NCBI RefSeq assembly: GCF_008806385.1
Contig: NZ_VZZK01000017.1
Location: forward strand, 56,962-120,961
Direction: 5' to 3'
Origin: Methylobacterium soli
Lineage (GTDB): Bacteria; Pseudomonadota; Alphaproteobacteria; Rhizobiales; Beijerinckiaceae
DNA length: 64,000 nucleotides
The first letter of the stretch is position 1; each line of letters opens with the position of its first letter. The translations under genes and the position numbers were made by a program. Of this stretch, positions 52,727 to 61,427 are shown in pieces. Under the pieces are notes generated by a model. The model worked only from the letters and a program-made list of their open reading frames with translations, searched no databases and had not been told where the DNA came from.

Positions 52727-52886
52727 GCGGTGCTCCCTGCGCTCTCGCGAGCAAAGGGCAGGCCAGAACCTTGGCCACTGCGGCGTTTCCGCCTCCGGCG
52801 AGGCATCTTCGAGACAGTTGGCGTCGGGGCTGCCGCGAGAAGCAGCAATCATCCAGTCTCGGTCGGTCCGAACTTGCATGCGCGCG

Positions 52887-53612
52887 TCACGCGCCGCCGA
52901 GCATCCGCGACAACGGGCCCGACAGTCCAGCGGTTTCGACGATGATTCGCGGCGGCGATGGCTCGGTTCGGGAGGCGGCAACGATCACCGCGCGTGTGCC
53001 TGCCTCGACCGAGCAGATCACCGGCACCGGAACCGCGGGCTGGATGCGCTCCGCCATTCCGGCGAGTGCCGCACCACCGAGGATAACGGTCTGCGCTCCC
53101 TTCTCCTCTACACAGGCGCAGCAGGCGGCAGCGAGATGGGCCAGGGCGGCCTCGGGGTCGCGGGCGATCTCACCGCCGGTCTGCGGGATCGTTCTCACCC
53201 CGGCGAATTGCTCGGAGAGCCCGAGCGTCGCGACGATCTCGCCGAGGATCGGCTGCCACAGGGCGCCGCCGGTGACGATGGCGAAGCGCCGGTCGGCACC
53301 GGCCGCCGCCCTGCAGGAGGCCTCGACCATGCCGACGACCGGCACCGCTGAGATCTCCTGCAGGGCGCACAGGCCCGGATCGCCGAAGCAGGCGAGGAAG
53401 ACGGCATCGTGGCCGTTCGCGTGCTCGGCGAGGCATTCGAGTGCCGCATGCCCCGCGATCGCGAGGGCCGCGCGGCTCGCGATGTAGCGCGCGCCGAACC
53501 GGGCGGTGACCGGCTCGAACGCGGCTTTCCCGCCCCCGATGCGCCGCACATGCCCTGACACCAAGTCGGTGACGGTCTCGCTGGTATTCGGATTAATCAG
53601 GAGGATACGCAT
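52887..53612 (-). CDS. Asp/Glu (hydantoin) racemase family protein
   Basis: A 241-residue paralogue of the protein at 46267. MRILLINPNTSE and IASRAALAIAGHAALE match it, and Cys75 is present in ACFGDPGL. The second loop is ILGGAALAGMA, without the second cysteine of true hydantoin racemases. It may act as a single-cysteine enzyme. It precedes the PotA-like gene by 160 bases on the same strand and is likely the first gene of that transcript. Confidence 0.85.
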   Translation of the reverse strand: MRILLINPNTSETVTDLVSGHVRRIGGGKAAFEPVTARFGARYIASRAALAIAGHAALECLAEHANGHDAVFLACFGDPGLCALQEISAVPVVGMVEASCRAAAGADRRFAIVTGGALWQPILGEIVATLGLSEQFAGVRTIPQTGGEIARDPEAALAHLAAACCACVEEKGAQTVILGGAALAGMAERIQPAVPVPVICSVEAGTRAVIVAASRTEPSPPRIIVETAGLSGPLSRMLGGA

Positions 53613-53838
53613 AATTCAACTGTCTCGACCTTCGCTCGGCCGGTCCGACGCGCATTGCGAAGGATACGCCAGGAGCGAAGCCTAATCTCGATGCCAGTCT
53701 CAAAGCCACGGAGCCAGCAGCGGATGCGATGTCCTGAGGTTGGATCGTCGACGTCCACGACAGCAAGGTCTGGCACGTCGGCACACTGGATTTCACTGAC
53801 GTACGCGAGCGGTGCGAGGCGGCTTAGGAGAGAGCGCG

Positions 53839-54090
53839 ATGAGTTATGAAGACGACGTCCTGGTGCAGACGTCCGTGATCAAGCGGAAGCGCCTCGGACT
53901 AGAAGAGCGGCAGCTTGACCCGACGGAGAGCGGAGCGCTGAAGCGGGCCGAAGCGATAGCTGGCCGGATGCCTAGGACAGCCGCGCTCCGGATTGTAGTT
54001 GACGATGAGACGGGCGAGCTGGAAAGCGCGACGATCCTCGGTCAATTCGGCGAGGTGCCGGAGGACTTCGCGTTGGGACTGACCGGCTGA
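53839..54090 (+). CDS. Conserved hypothetical protein, 83 aa, paralogue of the gene at 2650
   Basis: It starts MSYEDDVLVQTSVIKRKRLG and shares PTESGA.KRAEAIA, RTAALRIV.DDETGELESATIL and GQFGEVPEDFA with the protein encoded at 2650-2904. AGGAG is 8 bases before the ATG. The function is unknown. Having one copy next to rpmG in the backbone and another beside the catabolic locus suggests duplication or transfer of an accessory copy. Confidence 0.78.
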   Translation: MSYEDDVLVQTSVIKRKRLGLEERQLDPTESGALKRAEAIAGRMPRTAALRIVVDDETGELESATILGQFGEVPEDFALGLTG

Positions 54091-54611
54091 GGCAGCAAGC
54101 GGATTGAGAACCTATCCGGATCGGTCGGCGCGGTGGTGGAGCGGGGCGACGGCGCATTCGGAGGGATCGAAGCAGCCTCGGTAGGTGCGGCCCAGGTCTT
54201 GATGCATGAGGATGGCGGCGGGCCAAGTCGCTGGGTTCGTGGGGCGCCTGACCCGCCGGCCGCACCGAACTGCTGGGAGGCGGGCGATGCGACGCAGAGA
54301 CATAAGCAGATCGCGTGCCTCCCGACGGCGGACCGAGCCAACGTCGAGGAAAGACCCGGCCCGCCAGTCCGACCGCAGGGTTGAGCAATTCGCCGCCAGA
54401 CAGCCCACGATGTGCACGGCGTGGTTAGCACGCCATTACCGAGACATGACGAAACCTGTTCGACGAATGCCTACTGGTTGACGAACAACCGCACCAAACC
54501 GCCCGCCGCATATTCGTCAAAAATTCGTTAAATTCGCGGCTTCGGGCGAACACAGATTAAAGCAAAGCGGCGCACGCTGCGATACGGCAGATTTCCAGTC
54601 GGAGATGAGCC
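54091..54611. other. Intergenic region without a supported gene
   Basis: About 520 bases with no recognisable product. The end (from about 54480) is AT-rich (ATTCGTCAAAAATTCGTTAA), a likely promoter for the short frame at 54612. Confidence 0.45.
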
Positions 54612-54731
54612 ATGTCGCGCGATGCGGTGATTGATCGTGGCTTCCTCGGCGACCGCCCTGCGGCCTGGATTGTCGGTGCTCTTGTCGCCCTCGAAGGGGC
54701 ATTCTTAGCGGGGTGCCTAGCCTTCCTCTAG
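54612..54731 (+). CDS. Possible 39-aa membrane peptide
   Basis: A short frame with one hydrophobic helix (AAWIVGALVALEGAFLAGCLAFL) at the C-terminus and a charged start MSRDAVIDRGFLGDR. GGAGATGA lies 5-11 bases upstream. No family recognised. Confidence 0.42.
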   Translation: MSRDAVIDRGFLGDRPAAWIVGALVALEGAFLAGCLAFL

Positions 54732-55006
54732 CGCGACGATCGCGGCTCTAATAGCGGCCTCGCCGAGGCCGGCAGCTAGCGGGCGCACCTGCAGAAACAC
54801 CTCTAACCCTGGATCATCCAACAAACCGGATAGCGCGGTGCTCAGTCTTCGCTGTGCGTGAGGGCACACAAGAGAGCATACCCGGCCTTCGTAGATTGGG
54901 AATTATGGAGCCTGATCGAGCTACCTGAGGGCTATCCGTCGAGCACCGCCCTCGCCGTTTCTGTTGCAATGCGGTATGTTGTTTGCGATGCAGCAACGAG
55001 GCTGAT

Positions 55007-55201
55007 ATGGCTCACCGCAGAGTAATCAAAGCGATCAATGGCCAACCGGCGGCCTTCATCGGCTCACGGACTGGCCGCGAGGACGCCGAGAAGGTACTCC
55101 TTCGGGTTGGCGACCGTGAGGAGACGGCCAGCGGCCAACGATGGGCCTCGGCTCCCCTTTGGGAGGGCAAGCGACCATCGTGGGCTGGCCGCGAACGCTG
55201 A
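55007..55201 (+). CDS. Possible small protein, 64 aa
   Basis: A frame starting MAHRRVIKAINGQPAAFIGSR and rich in Arg, Gly and Ala, preceded by GAGG. No family recognised; it may be the decayed end of another gene. The frame is open upstream to an ATG at 54983. Confidence 0.33.
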   Translation: MAHRRVIKAINGQPAAFIGSRTGREDAEKVLLRVGDREETASGQRWASAPLWEGKRPSWAGRER

Positions 55202-55523
55202 TGCCATAGGACTCCCTGGAGATCCTCCATGGCAGACACAGAGGCGTCCACGGCCGGGAGCAAAACTCAGAAGGCGTCGGCCGCCTCTCCGAAGACCAGA
55301 AGCCACCGGCTTCGGACTGTTTCCCCTCATTGCTAAGTGGGCTGACCCTCTCCCATGAGCAAGAGTGGCCTGCTGGAGTATGCAGTGTCCACGGCTTCGG
55401 CGAAGACGTAAAAATGATTCGCCTCCTTCAATGTTTATACCTACCGTGCCCAGGTCGGCCTAAGGGTGCATTTTTTCGTCACTGTCATGCTGCCTGGCAG
55501 TCCAATTTCGAGCGTGCGAGACG
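55202..55523. other. Intergenic region without a supported gene
   Basis: About 320 bases in which nothing convincing is seen before the truncated binding-protein gene. The right part is less GC-rich. Confidence 0.4.
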
Positions 55524-55532
55524 ATGCTTGGG

Positions 55533-55793
55533 ATGCGGCGGCGCGACTTCGGTTCGCTCGTCTGTGGGGCGGCCATCGTCCTGCCCCGAAGCCTGCGCGC
55601 GCAGCAGCCTGCCCGGCCCGAGATTGGCTTTCTGAGCAGCCGATCTGCGACAGTCGATGGGACGCTCCTAACTGCCTTCCACAAGGGTCTTGCCGGATTG
55701 GGTTTCGTCGAAGGTCGCGACGTGACCATCGCGTATCGCTGGGCGGAGGGGCGCTACGACCAGCTCCCGGCGCTGGCCAACTCGTCAGCGTAG
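55533..55793 (+). pseudogene. N-terminal fragment of an ABC_sub_bind solute-binding protein
   Basis: The frame begins MRRRDFGSLVCGAAIVLPRSLRAQQPARP, the twin-arginine-like signal of the ABC_sub_bind (TrpX-like) family, and continues GFLSSRSATVDGTLLTAFHKGLAGLGFVEGRDVTIAYRWAEGRYDQLPALA. Members are about 325 residues, but this one ends in NSSA after about 86. The break coincides with the broken end of a different gene on the other strand. Confidence 0.82.
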
Positions 55794-55948
55794 CCCTGCA
55801 GCAAGGCAGGCTCGCTGCCACCTCTCGGAGCAACCGCGACGGTCAGCGTCGTCGGACGCGTCCGGTAATAGGTCGCGAAAGCCACGAACGCGAGCACGAG
55901 GGCCAAGCCCAGCAGAAGCCAATCCTGCCGGCGACCGGGAAAGGTCAT
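55754..55948 (-). pseudogene. N-terminal fragment of a TAXI-type TRAP solute-binding protein
   Basis: It starts MTFPGRRQDWLLLGLALVLAFVAFATYY, an N-terminal membrane anchor, followed by TLTVAVAPRGGSEPALLQGYADELA, the opening of the TAXI-family binding fold. The rest of the roughly 400-residue protein is missing: the homology stops at about 55785, where the ABC_sub_bind fragment ends on the opposite strand. Confidence 0.7.
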
Positions 55949-56120
55949 CCTAGCCACAAGCAGACGGGAGTGAGTCCTGGAGCGAAGTGGCCTCGCCATC
56001 GTTCCAAAGGATGCCATATCCAGCCTCGTCGATGGCTTCGGGAACGACGTCCTTCCAGTCCGCAAGGGGGTAGTCAGCGGCTTTGAGCGCTCTGATTATC
56101 AAGTTCTACCATGCGCAGCC

Positions 56121-56564
56121 TTAAACATCCGGGGTCGGGAAGACATCGACTGGAACGACCGCGCGCGAACGAGGAACTGGTCGTATCTCTGACGCTCTAA
56201 GAAACCGGAATAGAGCGAAGCCAGTGATTGCTGCCGCCACGAAAGTGACACCTGGCCGACGGCGTACGACGGCATCCACCTCGTCGTAGATCTCGCTGAA
56301 CGTGCGTCTGTTGATCCCCTCGGCAAACTCTTCGACTCCTTCCGCTGCCGCATAGACGAAAGCCTTGATGTTAGACTGGTCCGAGAAGCCGGAACCACCC
56401 GAACGGATGGCGTTCCCGACATCTGAGACGACCCGAGATATATCAGCCTTGCGCTTGCCTGCGTAGCCGACCGCTTGCCTACGGACTTCGTCTGCGAAGC
56501 CCCCCGCGGTTTCAGAGCTCGTCTCGGCTGAACCCTGCGGCAGGTCCTTGGCGGACGCTCGCAT
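56121..56564 (-). CDS. Hypothetical protein with C-terminal membrane helix, 147 aa
   Basis: A soluble helical N-terminal part (about residues 20-95, with VSDVGNAIRS and VEEFAEGINRRTFSEIYDEVDA) is followed by one hydrophobic helix (VTFVAAAITGFALFRFL) and a basic Pro-rich tail ending RAVVPVDVFPTPDV. The design recalls tail-anchored small proteins such as ElaB/YqjD, and the ending is one I associate with Methylobacterium proteins of unknown function. A GTG/ATG further upstream gives other phases that lack this pattern. Confidence 0.72.
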   Translation of the reverse strand: MRASAKDLPQGSAETSSETAGGFADEVRRQAVGYAGKRKADISRVVSDVGNAIRSGGSGFSDQSNIKAFVYAAAEGVEEFAEGINRRTFSEIYDEVDAVVRRRPGVTFVAAAITGFALFRFLRASEIRPVPRSRAVVPVDVFPTPDV

Positions 56565-56796
56565 CGTAGCTTCCTCAGCAAGACAGGATTCTCGAAGTCT
56601 GACTGGAAAGTAAAAGCTCAGCCTTAGGGTTCCATCTGACCCAACTTTGAAATCCCAGGGGCCAAGACCTGCCGGTCGGGTCAGGGGCGATCCTCTTCAC
56701 CCGAGACCATGTCCCTGACCCGATCAGCCGGCTTGGCCGCGCGATTGCATACAACGGTCCGTCCGGTTTGGACCCGTGGAAGGACCCTGTGTGCGA

Positions 56797-58428
56797 ATGA
56801 CCGATTCAGTGAAGCGTCGGACTAAGCTCTTCCGTTTTGAGAGCCGCCTTCTAGCGATCGCCCTTTTGTCGGGCCTGATGACGCCGCCGGCGCTTGCGCA
56901 GGGCGTCCTGAAGATCGGGATGACCGCTTCCGACATCCCACTGACGACGGGCCAAGCCGATAATGGCGGCGAGGGCATGCGGTTCACGGGCTATACGGTC
57001 TATGACGGCCTCATCAACTGGGACCTTTTCTCGGCGACGAAGCCCTCCGTGCTGGCGCCAGGCCTCGCCACGAGCTGGACCGTTGACTCCTCCGATAAGA
57101 CCAAGTGGACCTTTAAGTTGCGCGACGGCGTAACGTTCCACGATGGTTCGCCCTTCACCGCCGAGTCGGTGGTGTGGAACCTCGACAAGCTCCTGAAAAA
57201 CGATGCCCCACAATTCGATCCGCGCCAGTCTGCGCAAGGGCGCTCGCGCATCCCGGCTGTGGCGAGCTACCGCGCCGTCGACCCGACTACCCTCGAAGTG
57301 ATCACGAAGAATCCCGACGCGACGCTGCCTTACCAGATCGCCTGGATCATGATTTCGTCGCCTGCTCAGTGGGAAAAGCTGGGCAAGAACTGGGATGCCT
57401 TCGCCAAGACGCCATCGGGAACGGGCCCGTGGAAGATGACCCTGTTCGCCCCGCGCGAGCGTGCTGAGATGGTGCCGAATAGGGAGTACTGGGACAAGGC
57501 TCGAGTGCCCAAGCTCGACAAGCTCGTACTCGTGCCTCTGCCGGAGGCCAATGCGCGAGTCGCGGCCCTTCGGTCCGGTCAGGTCGATTGGATAGAGGCA
57601 CCCCCGCCCGACGCCGTGGCGTCGCTGAAGAGCGCTGGGTTCGGCATCGTGACCAATGCCTATCCGCATAACTGGACCTGGCACCTGTCGCGCGCCGAAG
57701 GCTCGCCTTGGAACGACATCCGAGTGCGCAAAGCCGCCAACCTCGCGGTGGATCGTGACGGCATGAAGGAGTTGCTGAACGGCCTGATGATCCCCGCACA
57801 AGGCTTCATGCCCCCGGGCTCGGCCTGGTTCGGCAAGCCGACCTTCAAGCCGGGCTACGATCCGGAGGCTGCAAAGAAGCTTCTGGCGGAAGCCGGCTAC
57901 GGCCCGAACAAGCCCATCGTTACGAAAGTCCTCATCGCACCCTCGGGCTCGGGCCAGATGCAGCCCCTGCCAATGAACGAGTTCATCCAGCAGAACTTGG
58001 CCGACATCGGCATCAAGGTCGAGTTCGAGGTGGTAGAGTGGAACACGCTCATCAACCTGTGGCGCGGCGGCGCGAAGGCCGAGATGTCGCGGAAAGCCAC
58101 TGGGATGAACTTCTCCTACTTCATTCAGGACCCCTTTACAGGGTTCATCCGGCACCTGCAGTGTAACTTGGCAGCCCCGAATGGCACCAACTGGGGCCAT
58201 TACTGCGACCCAGAGATGGATAAGCTGTTCGACGAAGTGCGCAACACCTTTGACCCGGCCGAGCAGACCAAGGTCCTGGAGAAAATCCACGAGAAGTACG
58301 TCAACGACGCTTTGTTCCTGATGGTAGCCCATGACACCAATCCGCGCGCCATGAGCCCCAAGGTGAAGGGCTTCGTCCAGGCGCAGAACTGGTTCCAGGA
58401 CTTCTCGCCGATCTCTATGGCCAAGTGA
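56797..58428 (+). CDS. ABC transporter substrate-binding protein (peptide/nickel type, family 5)
   Basis: A 543-residue periplasmic binding protein with a signal peptide (LLAIALLSGLMTPPALAQ). The SBP_bac_5 hallmarks are present: FTGYTVYDGLI, LAPGLATSW, WTFKLRDGVTFHDGSPF, and KAANLAVDRDGMKELL later on. It binds a peptide, opine, nickel chelate or similar for the permeases encoded next. I chose the ATG at 56797; a GTG two codons earlier is possible. It begins a five-gene operon. Confidence 0.93.
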   Translation: MTDSVKRRTKLFRFESRLLAIALLSGLMTPPALAQGVLKIGMTASDIPLTTGQADNGGEGMRFTGYTVYDGLINWDLFSATKPSVLAPGLATSWTVDSSDKTKWTFKLRDGVTFHDGSPFTAESVVWNLDKLLKNDAPQFDPRQSAQGRSRIPAVASYRAVDPTTLEVITKNPDATLPYQIAWIMISSPAQWEKLGKNWDAFAKTPSGTGPWKMTLFAPRERAEMVPNREYWDKARVPKLDKLVLVPLPEANARVAALRSGQVDWIEAPPPDAVASLKSAGFGIVTNAYPHNWTWHLSRAEGSPWNDIRVRKAANLAVDRDGMKELLNGLMIPAQGFMPPGSAWFGKPTFKPGYDPEAAKKLLAEAGYGPNKPIVTKVLIAPSGSGQMQPLPMNEFIQQNLADIGIKVEFEVVEWNTLINLWRGGAKAEMSRKATGMNFSYFIQDPFTGFIRHLQCNLAAPNGTNWGHYCDPEMDKLFDEVRNTFDPAEQTKVLEKIHEKYVNDALFLMVAHDTNPRAMSPKVKGFVQAQNWFQDFSPISMAK

Positions 58429-58486
58429 GGGTGCTCGGTGGTCCGGGGGAGGAGCACCGCGGAGCAATCGGGACGAGGGTGACACC

Positions 58487-59440
58487 ATGCTGAAGTTCAT
58501 TCTCCAGCGCCTGCTCACGGTCACGCCGGTGGCGCTGGGCGTGAGCGTCGTCTGCTTCATGCTGGTCCACCTCGCCCCCGGCGACCCCTTGAGTGCCGTG
58601 CTCCCGGTGGACGCTACCCAGGAGACCATCGACGCCATGCGGGCGGCCTACGGCTACGATAAGCCGCTGCCGGTGCAGTACGTGATCTGGCTCTGGCACG
58701 TCCTTCAGGGCGATCTCGGCATCTCGATCGCCACCGGGCGGCCGGTGGCACAGGAGGTCGGCCGGGCCGTCGTCAACAGCCTCATCCTCGCCTCCGTGGC
58801 CACTCTCATCGGCTTTACCTTCGGCTGCCTGTTCGGCTTCGTGGCCGGATACTTCCGCAACTCGATCCTGGACCGGCTCGCCTCGGCGGTGTCGGTCTTC
58901 GGGGTGAGCGTGCCGCATTACTGGCTCGGCATGGTACTGGTCATAGTGTTCTCGGCTCAGCTCGGCTGGCTCCCGCCCACCGGCGCCGGACCGGACGGCT
59001 CGGGCAACTGGCGGCCCGACTTCGAGCATCTGCGCTACATCATCCTGCCGGCGCTCACGATGTCGGTGATCCCCATGGGTGTCATCGCTCGCACCATCCG
59101 GGCACTGGTGGGCGACATCCTCGCCCAGGACTTCGTTGGTGCGCTGCGCGCCAAGGGCCTCAGCGAGTTCGGCGTGTTCCGGCACGTAGTGAAGAACGCA
59201 GCACCCACCGCGCTCGCCATCATGGGCCTGCAGCTCGGCTACCTCCTCGGCGGCTCGATCCTGATCGAGACGGTGTTCGCCTGGCCCGGCACCGGCTTCC
59301 TCCTCAACGCCGCGATCTTCCAGCGCGACCTGCCCCTGCTCCAGGGCTCGATCCTCGTCCTGGCGATGTTCTTCGTCGCCCTCAACCTCATCGTCGACGT
59401 CGTGCAAACGGCACTCGACCCGCGCATCGAGAGGGGCTGA
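58487..59440 (+). CDS. ABC transporter permease (DppB-like)
   Basis: A 317-residue six-helix permease of the dipeptide/oligopeptide/nickel class. It starts MLKFILQRLLTVTPVALGVSVVCF and has the family motif ALRAKGLSEFGVFRHVVKNAAPT in the cytoplasmic loop. It lies 58 bases after the binding protein and its stop overlaps the DppC-like start (TGATG). Confidence 0.94.
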   Translation: MLKFILQRLLTVTPVALGVSVVCFMLVHLAPGDPLSAVLPVDATQETIDAMRAAYGYDKPLPVQYVIWLWHVLQGDLGISIATGRPVAQEVGRAVVNSLILASVATLIGFTFGCLFGFVAGYFRNSILDRLASAVSVFGVSVPHYWLGMVLVIVFSAQLGWLPPTGAGPDGSGNWRPDFEHLRYIILPALTMSVIPMGVIARTIRALVGDILAQDFVGALRAKGLSEFGVFRHVVKNAAPTALAIMGLQLGYLLGGSILIETVFAWPGTGFLLNAAIFQRDLPLLQGSILVLAMFFVALNLIVDVVQTALDPRIERG

Positions 59441-60369
59441 TGGCACTCGCGACACAAGCCGCCGCGCCGATCCTCGACATCGCCAGCGGAGCCGCCCCAG
59501 CGCCGGCCGCGCCCGACGCCTTTGTGCCGTCGCGGGGGTTCTGGAGGCAGGTCGGCCACAAGCTCCTGCGCGATCCCGTGGCGATGGTCGCCGCCTGCGT
59601 CATCCTGGCGATCGTGGCGTTGGCGCTGCTCTCGCCCTGGATTACCCCGATGGACCCGTATCGTGGCTCGATGCTGCGGCGCTTGAAGCCGATTGGGGAC
59701 GCGACTTACATCCTGGGCTCGGATGAGCTCGGCCGCGACATGCTAAGCCGCCTGATGATGGGCGGGCGCCTGTCCCTGTTCATCGGTGTCACTCCCGTCA
59801 TCCTCGCCTTCATCATCGGGTCCGGCATCGGCATCCTGGCCGGCTACGTCGGCGGCTGGGTCAACGCCGTGCTGATGCGCACGGTGGACGTGTTCTTTGC
59901 GTTCCCCTCGGTGCTGCTCGCCATCGCGCTCTCGGGCGCCCTGGGCGCGGGCATCTTCAACTCAATCGTATCGCTGACCTGCGTGTTCGTGCCCCAGATC
60001 GCCCGCGTGGCCGAGAGCGTGACCACCCAGATCCGGGCGCGCGACTACGTCGACGCGGCCCGCCTCTCGGGCGCTTCGACCCTGACAATCCTGCGGGTGC
60101 AGGTGCTCGGCAACGTGCTTGGGCCGATCTTCGTCTATGCCACCAGCCTCATCAGCGTGTCGATGATCCTGGCTTCGGGCCTGTCCTTCCTCGGCCTCGG
60201 CGTGAAGCCGCCGGAGCCCGAATGGGGTTTGATGCTGAACACCCTGCGCACGGCGATCTACGTGAACCCGATGGTCGCGGCCTTGCCGGGGCTCGCCATC
60301 TTCATCGTCTCGATCTCGTTCAACCTGTTCTCCGACGGCCTGCGGTCCGCCATGGAAGTGAAGGCATGA
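59440..60369 (+). CDS. ABC transporter permease (DppC-like)
   Basis: A 309-residue permease partner of the DppB-like protein. The N-terminus carries the OppC_N pattern (RDPVAMVAACVILAIVALALL), the middle has GSDELGRDMLSRLMMGGRLSL and the coupling loop YVDAARLSGASTLTILRVQVL. It overlaps the preceding gene by 1 base and the following ATPase gene by 4. Confidence 0.94.
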   Translation: MALATQAAAPILDIASGAAPAPAAPDAFVPSRGFWRQVGHKLLRDPVAMVAACVILAIVALALLSPWITPMDPYRGSMLRRLKPIGDATYILGSDELGRDMLSRLMMGGRLSLFIGVTPVILAFIIGSGIGILAGYVGGWVNAVLMRTVDVFFAFPSVLLAIALSGALGAGIFNSIVSLTCVFVPQIARVAESVTTQIRARDYVDAARLSGASTLTILRVQVLGNVLGPIFVYATSLISVSMILASGLSFLGLGVKPPEPEWGLMLNTLRTAIYVNPMVAALPGLAIFIVSISFNLFSDGLRSAMEVKA

Positions 60370-61427
60370 GCATGCCCATCGGCCACGCCACCGTCCCGAT
60401 CGTCCGTGACCGCGGCGGCCCGGCTCAGCCCCTTCTCACGGTCGACCGCCTGGTGAAGCACTTCCCCGCGAAGAAGGGGTTCGGCGGTGCCAAGGCGGTA
60501 GTGCGGGCCGTGGACGGCGTCGACTTCGAGATCTTGAAGGGTGAGACCCTTGGGGTTGTCGGGGAATCGGGCTGCGGTAAGTCCACCACCGCCCGGCTTA
60601 TCATGGGGCTGACCCGCCACGATGCCGGCGAGCTTCTGTTCGACGGCGAGCGCATCGGCAGTCGGGCGCTGCCCCTGCGCGACTTCCGAGCCCAGGCTCA
60701 GATGGTTTTCCAGGACAGCTACTCGTCCCTCAACCCGCGCATGACCATCGAGGGTTCCATCGCCTTCGGGCCACAAGTGCACGGGGTGCCCAAGCGCCAA
60801 GCCATTGAGCGCGCCCGCAGCTTACTCGCCCGGGTGGGGCTGGAGCCGGCGCGCTTCGCCGCCCGCTACCCGCACGAGCTCTCCGGCGGCCAGCGCCAGC
60901 GGGTGAACATCGCCCGCGCGCTCGCGCTCGAACCCCGCCTCCTGGTGCTCGACGAGGCGGTCTCGGCCCTCGACAAGTCGGTGGAGGCGCAGGTGTTAAA
61001 CCTGCTTATGGACCTCAAGCAAGAGTTCAACCTCACCTACCTATTCATCAGCCACGACCTCAACGTGGTGCGCTTCATATGCGACCGGGTGGCCGTAATG
61101 TACCTCGGGCAGGTGGTGGAGATCGGGCCCGCCGACACGGTGCTGGCCGCGCCGGCCCATCCCTACACGGCCGCGCTCCTGTCCTCGATGCCCTCGATGG
61201 ACCCGGATGCGCGGACCGAGGCGGCGCCCCTGGCCGGCGACCCACCCAACCCGATCAACCCGCCCGCAGGCTGCCGATTCTATCCCCGCTGCACCCTCGT
61301 CGAAGAGGTCTGCCGCGGCGCGGTCCCGCCCCTCGACGCCCTCGATGCGCGCCACCGCGTCGCCTGCCTCGCCCGCCAGCCCGGCTCGGGTCATTCCCTA
61401 ACGCCCAGCCTGACGGTGGCCGCATGA
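60366..61427 (+). CDS. ABC transporter ATP-binding protein (DppF-like)
   Basis: A 353-residue ATPase with Walker A GESGCGKSTT, signature ELSGGQRQRVNIAR and Walker B LLVLDEAVSALD, and a C-terminal oligopeptide-type extension with RFYPRCTLVEEVC. The Walker B glutamate is followed by Ala where Pro is usual, a tolerated change in this branch. It starts with ATG at 60366 overlapping the DppC-like stop, and its stop overlaps the next start (ATGA). Confidence 0.94.
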   Translation: MSMPIGHATVPIVRDRGGPAQPLLTVDRLVKHFPAKKGFGGAKAVVRAVDGVDFEILKGETLGVVGESGCGKSTTARLIMGLTRHDAGELLFDGERIGSRALPLRDFRAQAQMVFQDSYSSLNPRMTIEGSIAFGPQVHGVPKRQAIERARSLLARVGLEPARFAARYPHELSGGQRQRVNIARALALEPRLLVLDEAVSALDKSVEAQVLNLLMDLKQEFNLTYLFISHDLNVVRFICDRVAVMYLGQVVEIGPADTVLAAPAHPYTAALLSSMPSMDPDARTEAAPLAGDPPNPINPPAGCRFYPRCTLVEEVCRGAVPPLDALDARHRVACLARQPGSGHSLTPSLTVAA

